Shown here in pieces: positions 31,704 to 39,685 of a DNA stretch of 39,685 nt. The notes beneath the pieces were generated by a model. That model saw only the letters and a program-made list of their open reading frames with translations. It searched no databases and was not told the origin of the DNA. Position numbers and translations under genes: made by a program. Source of the stretch: Desulfomonilaceae bacterium (lineage in GTDB: Bacteria > Desulfobacterota > Desulfomonilia > Desulfomonilales > Desulfomonilaceae); contig JAVHLK010000043.1 of the NCBI GenBank assembly GCA_031082285.1, forward strand, positions 1 to 39,685, given 5' to 3'. The first letter of the stretch is position 1. Every line of letters begins with the position of its first letter.

Positions 31704-32480
31704 TCACCATAGCCTCCACCATCGCCTCGGGTTTTGCGGCTCCCACTGGGCCGACAATGGTTCCCCCTCGATGACGGCCCGAGGAAAATCCGTCACCATC
31801 CATGCCGCCCTTTCCTCACCGATAATACTTGAGGCGATATTCACCGCCGGCGAAAGGACCGGCGGTCGCGACAGGGCATTGTGTGCGTCCGAGGCCATCA
31901 AGTGAGCCAGGTTGTTTTCCAGGAGTATCTTTGCGGTCTTTGCGGAGTCGGAACCGTTGCCCTCCATAATGCTTGCCGCGGTGATCTGACACAGGATCGT
32001 GAACGGATCGAACAGATTCAGGAGCTTGTACAAGTATTCCGGCCGCGCCTGAATGCCGATATTCTGTTCCGGATGAGCAAGGATCAATCGGTACCCGGAC
32101 TGCACCAGTTGATGAACAAGGTTCTCAAACCCGACCGGTATGTGAGCGGGGTGAAATTCCACGAGCACATAGGTACGGTCGTTCAACGGCAAGATCTCCC
32201 CGTTGAGCAGACGATGCGGCAATTCCGCGGAAACCCGTACCTCCATCCCCGGGAGCACCATGAGATCGATGCCTTCCTCGGCCAGTCGATCGTTGAGTTC
32301 CGCAACCGCGGTCCTGATCGTGTCCGGATCCGTGACGAATTTCCCGTCGTACGCATGGGGCGTCGCCACAACCACGTCAATACCGTCCTCCGCGGCCATG
32401 CGGCACATTCTCAATGTCTCATCGAGATTTTCCGCACCGTCGTCCAATGCGGGCAGGAGGTGATTGTGAACGTCAATCAC
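31704..32480 (-). CDS. CpsB/YwqE-type PHP-domain tyrosine phosphatase
   Basis: 258 residues. PHP metal motifs are in order: 'VIDVHNHLLPALDDG' (H-x-H at the N-terminus), 'VVATPHAYDG', 'GMEVRV', 'LILAHPEQN' and 'LMASDAHN'. These manganese-dependent enzymes remove phosphate from the tyrosine tail of BY-kinases and so reset polysaccharide chain export. Two BY-kinases with Tyr-rich tails lie ~1.6 and 4.5 kb away, so the partner is evident. GTG 32478-32480 is chosen because GGAG lies eight bases upstream and the length then matches the family (~255). ATG 32534 would add 18 residues. It is on the opposite strand from the kinases. Confidence 0.88.
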   Translation of the reverse strand: MIDVHNHLLPALDDGAENLDETLRMCRMAAEDGIDVVVATPHAYDGKFVTDPDTIRTAVAELNDRLAEEGIDLMVLPGMEVRVSAELPHRLLNGEILPLNDRTYVLVEFHPAHIPVGFENLVHQLVQSGYRLILAHPEQNIGIQARPEYLYKLLNLFDPFTILCQITAASIMEGNGSDSAKTAKILLENNLAHLMASDAHNALSRPPVLSPAVNIASSIIGEERAAWMVTDFPRAVIEGEPLSAQWEPQNPRRWWRLW

Positions 32481-32844
32481 GCCGGTGACTCCATCGCGGC
32501 CGTTGCAGCCGGCATGGCTCGGGTTCGCACGCATTCATGAACCACATCAACGGATTGTACGAACCACGTGTCATGGCGGAAGGAATCGAACCGGACATGA
32601 ACGCGAGATCTGCACATTGCGTCAACATGGACAAACAGCGGACCTCTTCAGAACAATTTTTCCAACGGCCCACGGGAACGTGTGGGCCCTGACGACCTTG
32701 TCCCCGGCAGACCGCCGCGGCCCCCTACGTGAACAGCATGAGCAGTACGTATCTCCGGTCGGGTGTCTGCCGGTCGGCATTCGGAAAACCTGCGGAACGA
32801 CACGGGGCGGTCGCCCCGAAGCCGGTACTGGAGCGCTCTCGAGG
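32481..32844. other. Intergenic region
   Basis: No gene is supported. Long plus-strand frames crossing it are antisense to the phosphatase and the beta-rich protein. No repeats or hairpins of note are seen. Confidence 0.4.
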
Positions 32845-33702
32845 TCAATAATAGTACACCAGTTGACCGAACCATCCGCTCAGGTGCGCATCGAATCTCG
32901 TATCCACGACCACGCCTTGAAACAATTGCTTGTCGTGAAAATCCAGGTTGGTGGACCGCCAACCGAATCGCAGGGCCGCGGATCCGAGCACGCTCTCCGG
33001 CCCTTTCAGCCCCCCGGCAAGTTCGAGATCCGTAACGCTCGTCCCCAGGAGCGGCCAGCGCGCCGTCACCTCAAACACCCCCGATACCCCGTAAACGCTC
33101 ATAACCGGGGCATACATTGCGTGAACCCCCCAGGTGAGCGCCGAATCCCCTTCGATCTTCTTACCCCCTGCATCTGTCTGCAATGCCTCGGTGAATATCG
33201 GCCGGTACAGGTCAAGGTCTATGTTCGCGCCGACCCGTGCGCCGTAGAACGAGAAGAAGTCCACGTCTCCCCCGATGCGTATTCCCGAGTATTCCAACCG
33301 GGCCTCCGCCGTGTGCATCTGCGGGATATTCCTGAATCGCGTGCGCCCGACAAACTCGCGCGGTTCATAGTGACCTCGTACGGAAAATCTCCCTATGCCG
33401 AACCGCAACATGGCATCGATAAAGAGGTAATCCCTTGTCATATTGAATTGGTTTATGAGGCTCCAGTCAATCCCCAGTGAGGGTATGCCGTTGCTTCCGC
33501 TCGCAATCCCCATCCATATGGGCGTCACCCGTGCCTCACCCTGAAGACCCGGCGGAAAAATAAAGGGCGACCCCGGATCGGCAATCCCGAAGAGATCTTG
33601 AGCCCTCGCGCACGGCAAGCTCGACACTACGAGCAAACCCACAAGCGCAGCGAGCGTCACGCGCTTGCACACATGGCGGCGGGTTTGTTCACTTCCAACC
33701 AT
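32845..33702 (-). CDS. Secreted beta-rich envelope protein, unknown family (copy 2)
   Basis: 285 residues. The signal peptide ('RVTLAALVGLLVVSSLPCARA') is followed by a mature protein starting 'QDLFGIADPGSPFIFPPGLQ'. Repeated amphipathic strands and an aromatic end ('WFGQLVYYY') suggest an outer-membrane beta-barrel. It is paralogous to the 12020 gene: both have 'PG-P--FPP---GE-R', 'GGLKGPE-V-G--ALR-GWR' and closing aromatics at similar spacing. ATG 33700-33702 follows GAAGGGGG. It has its own promoter with tandem palindromes (33742-33794). It stands head-to-head with the first BY-kinase gene, so it may be an outer-membrane partner of the export machinery. Confidence 0.82.
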   Translation of the reverse strand: MVGSEQTRRHVCKRVTLAALVGLLVVSSLPCARAQDLFGIADPGSPFIFPPGLQGEARVTPIWMGIASGSNGIPSLGIDWSLINQFNMTRDYLFIDAMLRFGIGRFSVRGHYEPREFVGRTRFRNIPQMHTAEARLEYSGIRIGGDVDFFSFYGARVGANIDLDLYRPIFTEALQTDAGGKKIEGDSALTWGVHAMYAPVMSVYGVSGVFEVTARWPLLGTSVTDLELAGGLKGPESVLGSAALRFGWRSTNLDFHDKQLFQGVVVDTRFDAHLSGWFGQLVYYY

Positions 33703-33741
33703 AAAACCCCCTTCTCTGTCGAGTCAGGAAGCAAAGAGTCA

Positions 33742-33794
33742 TTATTAGCGGCCACTTACCGGCCGGTCAAGTACGTACCTGTCCGGCCGGTCAA
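33742..33794 (-). promoter_or_regulatory. Promoter with tandem ACCGGCCGG operator-like repeats
   Basis: On the minus strand TTGACC (33770-33765), 17 bases, TAATAA (33747-33742). TTGACCGGCCGG occurs twice as a direct repeat (33794-33783 and 33770-33759), 24 bases apart, so both lie on one helix face. Each holds the palindrome CCGGCCGG, and GTACGTAC lies between them. It serves the gene starting at 33702. Confidence 0.6.
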
Positions 33795-33920
33795 TGTGTC
33801 GACTACGATGACGAGTCCAACTTTCATGTTGCGCTTTCCTACCGTGTGCCCATTAAAACCCCTCTATTGAAACGAGTCAACAAAATTCTCGCGGTTGCCT
33901 GAGAAAGCGGAGAATCAAAC

Positions 33921-33949
33921 TTGACATCTTGCCTTAAAGGGCGTAGCCT
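33921..33949 (+). promoter_or_regulatory. Possible promoter for the first BY-kinase
   Basis: TTGACA (33921-33926), 17 bases, TAGCCT (33944-33949). The -35 is perfect, the -10 poor. It lies ~170 bases before the kinase start; the region 33795-34116 is otherwise AT-rich with no gene. Confidence 0.4.
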
Positions 33950-34116
33950 CATATATGACCTAAAAAAGCAATGGGCTGTTCTATCGTGTCGGTTTCACTC
34001 CAGGAACCGCGGTGTTTCGGTGCACGTGAGTTCATGCTTCGGAAAGAACACCCACCCCTAACTAACTAATCTTGTTATTAATTGTGGGTTGGGGGGATCA
34101 TTACGAGATCAACGCC

Positions 34117-36432
34117 ATGAGCGATCGAGAACTTGAGTGGCAACGGCATCCCACTCGTCATCTTGCAGGGGATGGGCAGATGGGCGCTCCCGGCTTTCGG
34201 GAAGACCGGTATCGGTTCGCTTCGCGACCGCTCGACGATCCCTTGAACGACAACGTACAGTCCATCAGGGACTACCTCGACATCGTGCTTCGCCACAGGC
34301 GACTTGTCGTGTTGGTCTTCTTGTGTGCACTCGTCGGTTCGATTGTGTACGCTCTTGCGAAAACCCCGATCTTCACATCCTCCGCCACGATCGAGCTGGA
34401 GCAGCAGCAAACGGATCGCGGCGGCAAAGAGAGCATGTATGAGGATCGAGTCTACAGTGACTACATGGCCTATTTCCTCACCCAGAAGGAAATCCTGACG
34501 TCCCGGCATCTGGCGGAGGCCGTTGTTGACCGAATGGATCTGGGCAATCGTGAAGAATTCGCGAAGAGTTCACCGTCATTGATTGGATGGGTGCGGCACA
34601 CCGTAACCGGGTGGGTATCGGACCTCATGGGGACGGATGACCGCGTTCCGGTCGAAGATCCGGCCCTTGCCAAGAAGAACGCGCTGAGCAACGCGGTGCT
34701 CGCCCGCTTGTCGGTGAAGCCGGTTAAGAAGAGCAACCTGATGGCGGTCGAAGTTGAGGACGCGGATCCGAAATTGGCACAAGAGATGCTCAAGACCCTT
34801 CTCGATCTCTATTTCGAGCAGAACCTCGATAACCGGAAGAAACAGAGCCTACAGGCGGCTGGATGGCTGAAAGAGGAAGTAATCAAGTCGGAAGACAAGC
34901 TGAGAGAAGCTCAAGCCAAACTGGTGGACTTCACGATAGACCATGGGATCGTAGACTCGGCCGATGGAGGACTCTCACAGGTACTCAGCGTGGTGAACAA
35001 GACCATGGAAGGTCATGTCAGGTCTCAGGAGATGCTTGCCAAGATTCAATCCTTACGGATGAGAGGAGTATCGGAACAAGGGAGTCTGCTTCCGGAAGGG
35101 ATGAAGGACGAATACATCGGAAAGCTCAAGCAGGAGCTTGCGATCATGGAGTCCGAGTATTCGCAGATGAAGGGAGTGTATTCTTCCAATTATCCTAAAA
35201 TGAAAATGTTGGAGAAGAAGATACGGTTTCTGCGCGATCGCATCGGAGAAATCGAACAGGGCCTTGTCTCATCGGCTTTGGACTCGGCACAGACCGAAGA
35301 AAGGCTCTTGGAGCAGAGTTATCAGTCGGCACGGGCCGAGGCGGATCGGGTGAAGTCCCTGGAGGCCCAGTATAGTCTTCTCAAGAAAGACGTGGACACC
35401 AACACGGAGTTCCACAAGATCCTGCTGCAGGAATATAAGCGGACGGACATACGGGCCCGTACCATCAGCAATAATGTGAGGATCGTCGATCCTCCCGATC
35501 GCCCGATGAGTCCTTCCAAGCCCAAGAAAACGTTGATCGTTCTCATTGGGGCAATGCTCGGGTTGATGGGAGGCCTGGGCATGGCATTTGTACTCAGTGC
35601 CATGGACCAAACAATCTATACGCCTCAAGAGATCGAGGAGAGGCTCAACGTACACAAGCTGGGAATCGTTCCCGATGTGGACAAGCTGCGCCTTATCCGG
35701 GGCTCGAATGGTACGGATGAGAATATCGACTTCGTTGCATACCGTCATCCCAAGTCCCCGATGTCGGATGCCATACGAAATCTCGAAACATCGATCTTTC
35801 TCTCCAACGTGGACCGCGCGGTCCATTCCATCGCGGTCTCCAGTGCGTCTCCCGGGGAAGGAAAAACCACCGTGGCCATCTCCCTGGCAACGGTCCTTGC
35901 CTCGGATCCCAAGAACAAGATCGTCATCGTCGACGCGGACCTGCGAAAGCCTCGTATTCACAGAGCATTTGGACTGAGCGAAAAGAAGAGCGGACTTTCC
36001 GACCTGCTTGACGGCAGTGTGACCAACATCTCAAAGGTGTGTCACAGTACCAACATCCCGCGAGTATTTTGTGTCACCGCCGGCACGATGCCGCGTGATC
36101 CCGTGTCCCTCTTGCGGTCCGACGATGCCCAAAGGATCGCCGACCTCCTGAAGGAGCGTTATACCTATGTGATCTACGACACCCCGCCGGTTCTGGGGTT
36201 TGCCGATACGCCTCTTGTCTGTCGATTTGTTGACGGATTGATCATGGTCGCACGCCAGGGACTGGCGCGGCGGGATGAGTTGAAGGAAGCCCTCCAGGTG
36301 ATACGATCCATGGATGATAACAAGCTTCTCGGCGTGGTCATGAACAAGGTGAGCGCCGGGTGGGGATACGGCTACGGGTACCGGTACGGCGGGCATTATT
36401 ACTACCGGAATTACAAGTACTATTCGGGGTGA
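34117..36432 (+). CDS. Wzc-type polysaccharide co-polymerase / BY-kinase (copy 1)
   Basis: 771 residues. A Wzz domain begins near 45. Membrane helix 1 is at ~62-82 and helix 2 at ~473-495, with a long coiled-coil periplasmic region between ('KSLEAQYSLLKKDVDTN' near its end). The cytoplasmic kinase has Walker A 'SASPGEGKTT' (~577), A' 'VIVDADLRKP' (~603) and B 'YVIYDTPP' (~685). It ends in the tyrosine cluster 'RYGGHYYYRNYKYYSG'. BY-kinases control chain length and export by cyclic autophosphorylation of this tail; a CpsB-type phosphatase is nearby. ATG 34117 is chosen because the sequence just before it is shared with the second copy, whose in-frame start is the matching ATG. Confidence 0.9.
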   Translation: MSDRELEWQRHPTRHLAGDGQMGAPGFREDRYRFASRPLDDPLNDNVQSIRDYLDIVLRHRRLVVLVFLCALVGSIVYALAKTPIFTSSATIELEQQQTDRGGKESMYEDRVYSDYMAYFLTQKEILTSRHLAEAVVDRMDLGNREEFAKSSPSLIGWVRHTVTGWVSDLMGTDDRVPVEDPALAKKNALSNAVLARLSVKPVKKSNLMAVEVEDADPKLAQEMLKTLLDLYFEQNLDNRKKQSLQAAGWLKEEVIKSEDKLREAQAKLVDFTIDHGIVDSADGGLSQVLSVVNKTMEGHVRSQEMLAKIQSLRMRGVSEQGSLLPEGMKDEYIGKLKQELAIMESEYSQMKGVYSSNYPKMKMLEKKIRFLRDRIGEIEQGLVSSALDSAQTEERLLEQSYQSARAEADRVKSLEAQYSLLKKDVDTNTEFHKILLQEYKRTDIRARTISNNVRIVDPPDRPMSPSKPKKTLIVLIGAMLGLMGGLGMAFVLSAMDQTIYTPQEIEERLNVHKLGIVPDVDKLRLIRGSNGTDENIDFVAYRHPKSPMSDAIRNLETSIFLSNVDRAVHSIAVSSASPGEGKTTVAISLATVLASDPKNKIVIVDADLRKPRIHRAFGLSEKKSGLSDLLDGSVTNISKVCHSTNIPRVFCVTAGTMPRDPVSLLRSDDAQRIADLLKERYTYVIYDTPPVLGFADTPLVCRFVDGLIMVARQGLARRDELKEALQVIRSMDDNKLLGVVMNKVSAGWGYGYGYRYGGHYYYRNYKYYSG

Positions 36433-36648
36433 AGACGGAAGAGAAGAAGAAGATTTACCACAAAGACACAAAACCGTCTGAACTATGATTTTGTTGATTT
36501 CTTGATTACATGATTCCGGTCAGGGTACTACGGCACCTCTCGGCGGCTGTCATCATAGTGTTCATTTGATCATTTCAATCTCAGTTCTTATTGGTGCCTT
36601 GGTGGTGAGATTTACTCTTCCCTCTTTCTTCGGTAGCGCCGGCTCGTA
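36421..36648 (+). repeat. 3' flanking repeat, copy A
   Basis: From the last codons of kinase 1 to 'TCTTCGGTAGCG', this segment matches 39262-39575 after kinase 2. Shared blocks include GAAGACGGAAGA, GAAGAAGATTTACCAC, GATTTCTTGATTACAT, CTCTCGGCGGCTGTCATCA and GCCTTGGTGGTG. Copy A lacks ~80 bases present in copy B. No gene is seen in 36433-36954. Confidence 0.8.
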
Positions 36649-36954
36649 ACATCCTACGGTCTCTGCCTGTGATCCTAAGAAGCCGACACGATGGTCGTTT
36701 CCGGACGTCCCCCTGTCTTGGTAGTATGTTTTTCCCGCGTGCAGCCCTCCTTACGGACCACGCTTGACTTCGCGACACAAACCGCGTACTATGAGCTATC
36801 CTCCGGGAAATATGAGGTTGTTCGGACGCATGTGACGAACCGACCGTGGATACATGTGGCACGACGTCATCATCTCGGAGACAACGTTTACGAGTAACCA
36901 AGGACTGCTGACCACATCTGTGGGCTGGGGGAGATCAGTAATGACATCAATGCC

Positions 36955-39273
36955 ATGAGCGATTTTGATCGGAAGCGTCAACTCCAGCCCTACGCGGGTC
37001 GAGATGTCCCGGAAAATCGGCAAGCCGGTTTCGTCGGCGTTCCGCCGGCCCGGGATCGGCTCGCGCCGCCTCCCCTCGACGATCCCCTGAACGACAACGT
37101 GCAATCACTCAGGGACTACCTGGAAATCGCACTGCGATACAAATGGCTTGTCCTTGCGGTGTTCGCGTGCACCTTCCTCGCTTCCATTCTATACGCGTTC
37201 ACGAAAACCCCGATCTTCACCGCCTCGGCCACGCTCGTGGTGGAACAGCAACACGCCGGCCCCACCAAAGAGTCCGTGTACGGGAATCAGGCGTTCACCG
37301 ACTACATGGCCTACTTCCTCACCCAAAAAGAGATACTGACGTCACGTCACCTTGCCGAAGCGGTTGCCGAACGCATGGACTTAGCCTCACGCCCGGAGTT
37401 CAACAGCGATTCGCCGTCATTGACCGGGTTGCTCCGACAAACGCTTTCGCGATGGGTATTGCCCCTTTCTGCGCAGAAGGTTGATGCCGAAGCCGCGGAC
37501 GCGGACCTCGCCCGGAAGAACGCGCTGCGTAATGCGGTTCTCGCCCGTGTGTCCGTGCAACCGGTCAAGAAGAGCAACCTCATGGCCGTTATGGTGGAGG
37601 ATGCGGATCCCAAGTTGGCTCAAGAGATGCTCGGAACGCTCCTTGATCTCTACGTGGAACAGAACTTGGAGACAAGGAAGAAGAAGAGCTTGGAAGCGGC
37701 GGGCTGGCTCAAGAAGGAAGTGATCGAGTCCGAGAAGAAGCAGCGAGAGGCCCAGGTGAAGTTGGTGGAATTCACCATCGACCACGGCATCGTGGACTCC
37801 GCGGACGGCGGGCTGACCCAGGTCCTCAGCCTGGTCAACAGGACCATGGAAGGTCGTGTCAAGTCGCACGAGACGCGGGCCAAGATTCAAGCCTTACGAA
37901 ACGAAGGGTCGTCGGAAAAGGGGAGTTTGCTGCCGGAAGGGATGAAGGACGAATACATCGGAAAGCTCAAGCAGGAGCTTGCCATGATGGAATCCGAGTA
38001 TTCGCAGCAGAAGGGAGTGTACGCGGCCGATTACCCGAAGATGAAGATGTTGGCCAAGAAGATAGGGTTTCTTCGGGACCGTGTTGCACAAATCGAGGAC
38101 GACCTGGTCGCGTCCGCGTTGGGCTCCGCGGAGACCGCGGAAAAGCTCCTGGAGGAGAGTTACGCGTCGGCACGGGCCGAGGCGGATCGCGTCAAGTCAT
38201 TGGAGGCTCAGTACACGCTGCTCAGGAAGGACGTGGATACCAACTCGGAGTTTCACAAGATCCTCCTGGAGGAATACAAGCGCACGGAAATACGGGCCAG
38301 GACGATCAGCAACAATGTCCGGGTGGTCGATCCGCCCAACCGCCCGTTGTACCCTTCCAAGCCCAAGAAACAATTGATCGTGCTCATCGGCGCGATGCTC
38401 GGCTTGATGGGCGGCCTGGGTGCGGCGTTTGTCCTGAGTTCTCTGGATCAGCGGATTCACAGCCCGCTTGAGATCGAGCAGCGCCTTCAGGTGAACCGAC
38501 TGGGGATCGTTCCCGACGTGAATACGTTGCCGGCTGCGATGGGCGGGCGAAACGGCAACGCGGCCGTTGATTTTGTCGCGTACCGGCACCCCAAATCCCC
38601 CATGTCGGATGCCATCAGGAACCTGGAGACGTCCATATTCCTCTCCAATGTGGACCGCGACGTCCATTCCATCGCGGTCTCCAGCGCGGCTCCCGGGGAA
38701 GGAAAGACCACCGTGGCCATCTCCCTCGCAACGGTCCTGTCTTCCGACCCGAAGAAAAAGATCGTCATCGTGGACGCGGATCTGAGGAAACCCCGTCTTC
38801 ATCGCGCGTTCGGTCTGAGCGAGAGAAGCTCCGGGCTCGTGAACCTGCTCGAAGGCAAGGTGACCAACCTGGCAAAGGTGTGCCACCGCACAAGCATCCC
38901 GAGGGTATTCTGCGTCACCTCCGGCCCGATCCCGCGAGATCCCGTGGCTCTTCTGAAGTCCGGCAAGATCCAACGGATCGCGGCCCTTCTCAAGGACCAC
39001 TTCAGCTACGTGATCTTCGACACCGCGCCGATCGTCGGTTTTGCCGACACCCCGCTTATCTATCGGGTCGTCGACGGATTGATCATGGTGGCACGGCAAG
39101 GGCAGGCACGGCGGGACGAGCTCAAAGAAGCGCTGCAGGTCGTCCGGTCAATGGACGAAAACAAGCTCCTCGGCGTGGTCATGAACAAGGTGAGCGCCGG
39201 GTGGGGCTACGGCTATGGTTACCGCTACGGCGGAAATTATTACTACCGAAATTACAAATACTATTCGGGGTGA
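36955..39273 (+). CDS. Wzc-type polysaccharide co-polymerase / BY-kinase (copy 2)
   Basis: 772 residues and collinear with copy 1, with the same Wzz, coiled-coil, Walker A ('SAAPGEGKTT'), A' ('VIVDADLRKP') and B ('YVIFDTAPIVGF') motifs. The tyrosine tail is nearly the same ('RYGGNYYYRNYKYYSG'). The first ~40 residues and the region around 'SQKVDAEAADAD' (~170-185) differ most. A block at 37941-37981 is base-for-base the same as 35101-35141, while third positions elsewhere differ. This fits an old tandem duplication with later conversion. The Walker B 'DTAP' in place of 'DTPP' is a small difference in the kinase centre. Both copies keep all catalytic residues, so two active kinases or hetero-octamers are possible. 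Confidence 0.9.
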   Translation: MSDFDRKRQLQPYAGRDVPENRQAGFVGVPPARDRLAPPPLDDPLNDNVQSLRDYLEIALRYKWLVLAVFACTFLASILYAFTKTPIFTASATLVVEQQHAGPTKESVYGNQAFTDYMAYFLTQKEILTSRHLAEAVAERMDLASRPEFNSDSPSLTGLLRQTLSRWVLPLSAQKVDAEAADADLARKNALRNAVLARVSVQPVKKSNLMAVMVEDADPKLAQEMLGTLLDLYVEQNLETRKKKSLEAAGWLKKEVIESEKKQREAQVKLVEFTIDHGIVDSADGGLTQVLSLVNRTMEGRVKSHETRAKIQALRNEGSSEKGSLLPEGMKDEYIGKLKQELAMMESEYSQQKGVYAADYPKMKMLAKKIGFLRDRVAQIEDDLVASALGSAETAEKLLEESYASARAEADRVKSLEAQYTLLRKDVDTNSEFHKILLEEYKRTEIRARTISNNVRVVDPPNRPLYPSKPKKQLIVLIGAMLGLMGGLGAAFVLSSLDQRIHSPLEIEQRLQVNRLGIVPDVNTLPAAMGGRNGNAAVDFVAYRHPKSPMSDAIRNLETSIFLSNVDRDVHSIAVSSAAPGEGKTTVAISLATVLSSDPKKKIVIVDADLRKPRLHRAFGLSERSSGLVNLLEGKVTNLAKVCHRTSIPRVFCVTSGPIPRDPVALLKSGKIQRIAALLKDHFSYVIFDTAPIVGFADTPLIYRVVDGLIMVARQGQARRDELKEALQVVRSMDENKLLGVVMNKVSAGWGYGYGYRYGGNYYYRNYKYYSG

Positions 39274-39575
39274 AGACGGAAGAAAAGAAGAAGATTTACC
39301 ACCAAGACACAAAGACACAAAGAAGAACAAATCCAATTAAGAAGCCAAGAAGACGCAGGGTACGGGGAGGGAAGAAGATTTACCACCAAGCCACAAAAAA
39401 CGTCTGAACCATGATTTTGCTGATTTCTTGATTACATAATTCCGGTCGGGGTATTACGGCCCCTCTCGGCGGCTGTCATCATAGTCTTCATTTGATCGTT
39501 TCAATCACAGTCCTGCTTGGTGTCTTGGTGCCTTGGTGGTGTGATTTCTTCTTCGCTCTTTCTTCGGTAGCGTCG
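39262..39575 (+). repeat. 3' flanking repeat, copy B, with inverted CTTGGTG/CACCAAG ends
   Basis: The duplicate of 36421-36648 with an extra ~80-base insertion. In it GAAGAAGATTTACCACCAAG occurs twice (~39283 and ~39371). TTACCACCAAGACACAAAG on the left and CTTGGTGCCTTGGTGGT on the right are near inverted repeats, as in small non-autonomous elements. No open frame is present. Confidence 0.75.
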
Positions 39576-39619
39576 GTCCCGCGTTCCGCGCGGCATGCCT
39601 GGTACGCCCGACGCGGGCA

Positions 39620-39685
39620 TCAGTAATCATAGTCCTCATTAAATCATTCAATCACAGTCCTTCTTGGTGCCTTGGTGCCTTGGTG
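39620..39685 (+). repeat. Third, partial copy of the CTTGGTG element, cut by window end
   Basis: Resembles 39472-39541: AATCATAGTCCTCATT, then ATCACAGTCCTTCTTGGTGC, then CTTGGTGCCTTGGTG to the last base. It continues beyond the window. Confidence 0.7.

Noticed and set aside
32485-33480. 331-codon open frame on the plus strand
   Set aside because: It covers the intergenic gap and runs antisense to the beta-rich secreted protein. It is Pro/Arg/His-rich and has no ribosome site.
36691-36897. 68-codon frame before the second BY-kinase
   Set aside because: No ribosome site and no protein-like pattern. It lies in the leader of the duplicated gene.
38197-39099. 300-codon open frame on the minus strand
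   Set aside because: Antisense to the second BY-kinase. A similar frame is antisense to the first, as expected from the duplication.
39290-39685. CTTGGTG / CACCAAG repeats as a CRISPR array
   Set aside because: The units are 7-9 bases, nearly contiguous and inverted at the two ends, with no regular spacers.

Overview
The window is GC-rich bacterial chromosome. It carries no tRNA, rRNA or CRISPR array that I can see. The gene types (a cysteine-dense 4Fe-4S protein, an XdhC/CoxI factor, an FNR-like regulator with extra cysteines, Wza/BY-kinase exopolysaccharide genes, and many secreted or lipid-anchored proteins) suggest a Gram-negative anaerobe of the former Deltaproteobacteria (Desulfobacterota and relatives). 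This is an inference from gene content; no marker gene settles it.

Layout. Positions 1-5.3 kb hold redox and regulatory genes: the start of an AhpF-like protein (cut by the window edge), a family 2 glycosyltransferase, XdhC, a winged-helix/4Fe-4S protein, a TIGR04076-type small protein and a Crp/Fnr regulator. Positions 5.4-7.8 kb look like a decayed defence spot. An unannotated small reading frame and the first ~45 codons of what looks like a CARF (APE2256/Csx1-type, CRISPR-accessory) protein are followed by a complete AbiEii/AbiEi toxin-antitoxin pair with an operator-like promoter. Positions 7.8-10.6 kb hold an enolase-superfamily enzyme flanked by two identical palindromic repeats, and an SbcD/YhaO-like phosphoesterase.

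From 10.7 kb to the end most genes are cell-envelope genes: a CrtC/AttH lipocalin-like protein, a secreted beta-rich protein, an O-antigen-ligase-like membrane protein fused to a von Willebrand A domain, two multi-spanning GT-C-type proteins (one with TPRs), a 43-residue poly-glycine lipoprotein-like gene, a membrane HEAT-repeat protein, a condensation-type acyltransferase, a second CrtC/AttH protein, a variant Lgt, a secreted TPR protein, a Wza-like export lipoprotein, two unknown secreted proteins, a CpsB/YwqE-type phosphatase, a second copy of the beta-rich secreted protein, and two tandem Wzc-type tyrosine kinases with duplicated 3' flanks.

How it works together (inference). The 14-39 kb stretch resembles an exopolysaccharide or glycolipid assembly and export locus. 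Sugars would be added by GT-C enzymes, polymerised or ligated by the ligase-VWA fusion, acylated by the condensation-type enzyme, exported through the Wza-like protein under BY-kinase/CpsB control, and accompanied by secreted beta-rich proteins. Four gene families occur twice or more in the window (CrtC/AttH, the beta-rich secreted protein, the BY-kinase, TPR proteins). No flippase, initiating glycosyltransferase or exosortase is visible. The most unusual items are the ligase-VWA fusion, the poly-Gly mini-lipoprotein, the paralogous secreted proteins, the Lgt with Lys at the position of an essential Arg, and the CARF relic beside AbiE.
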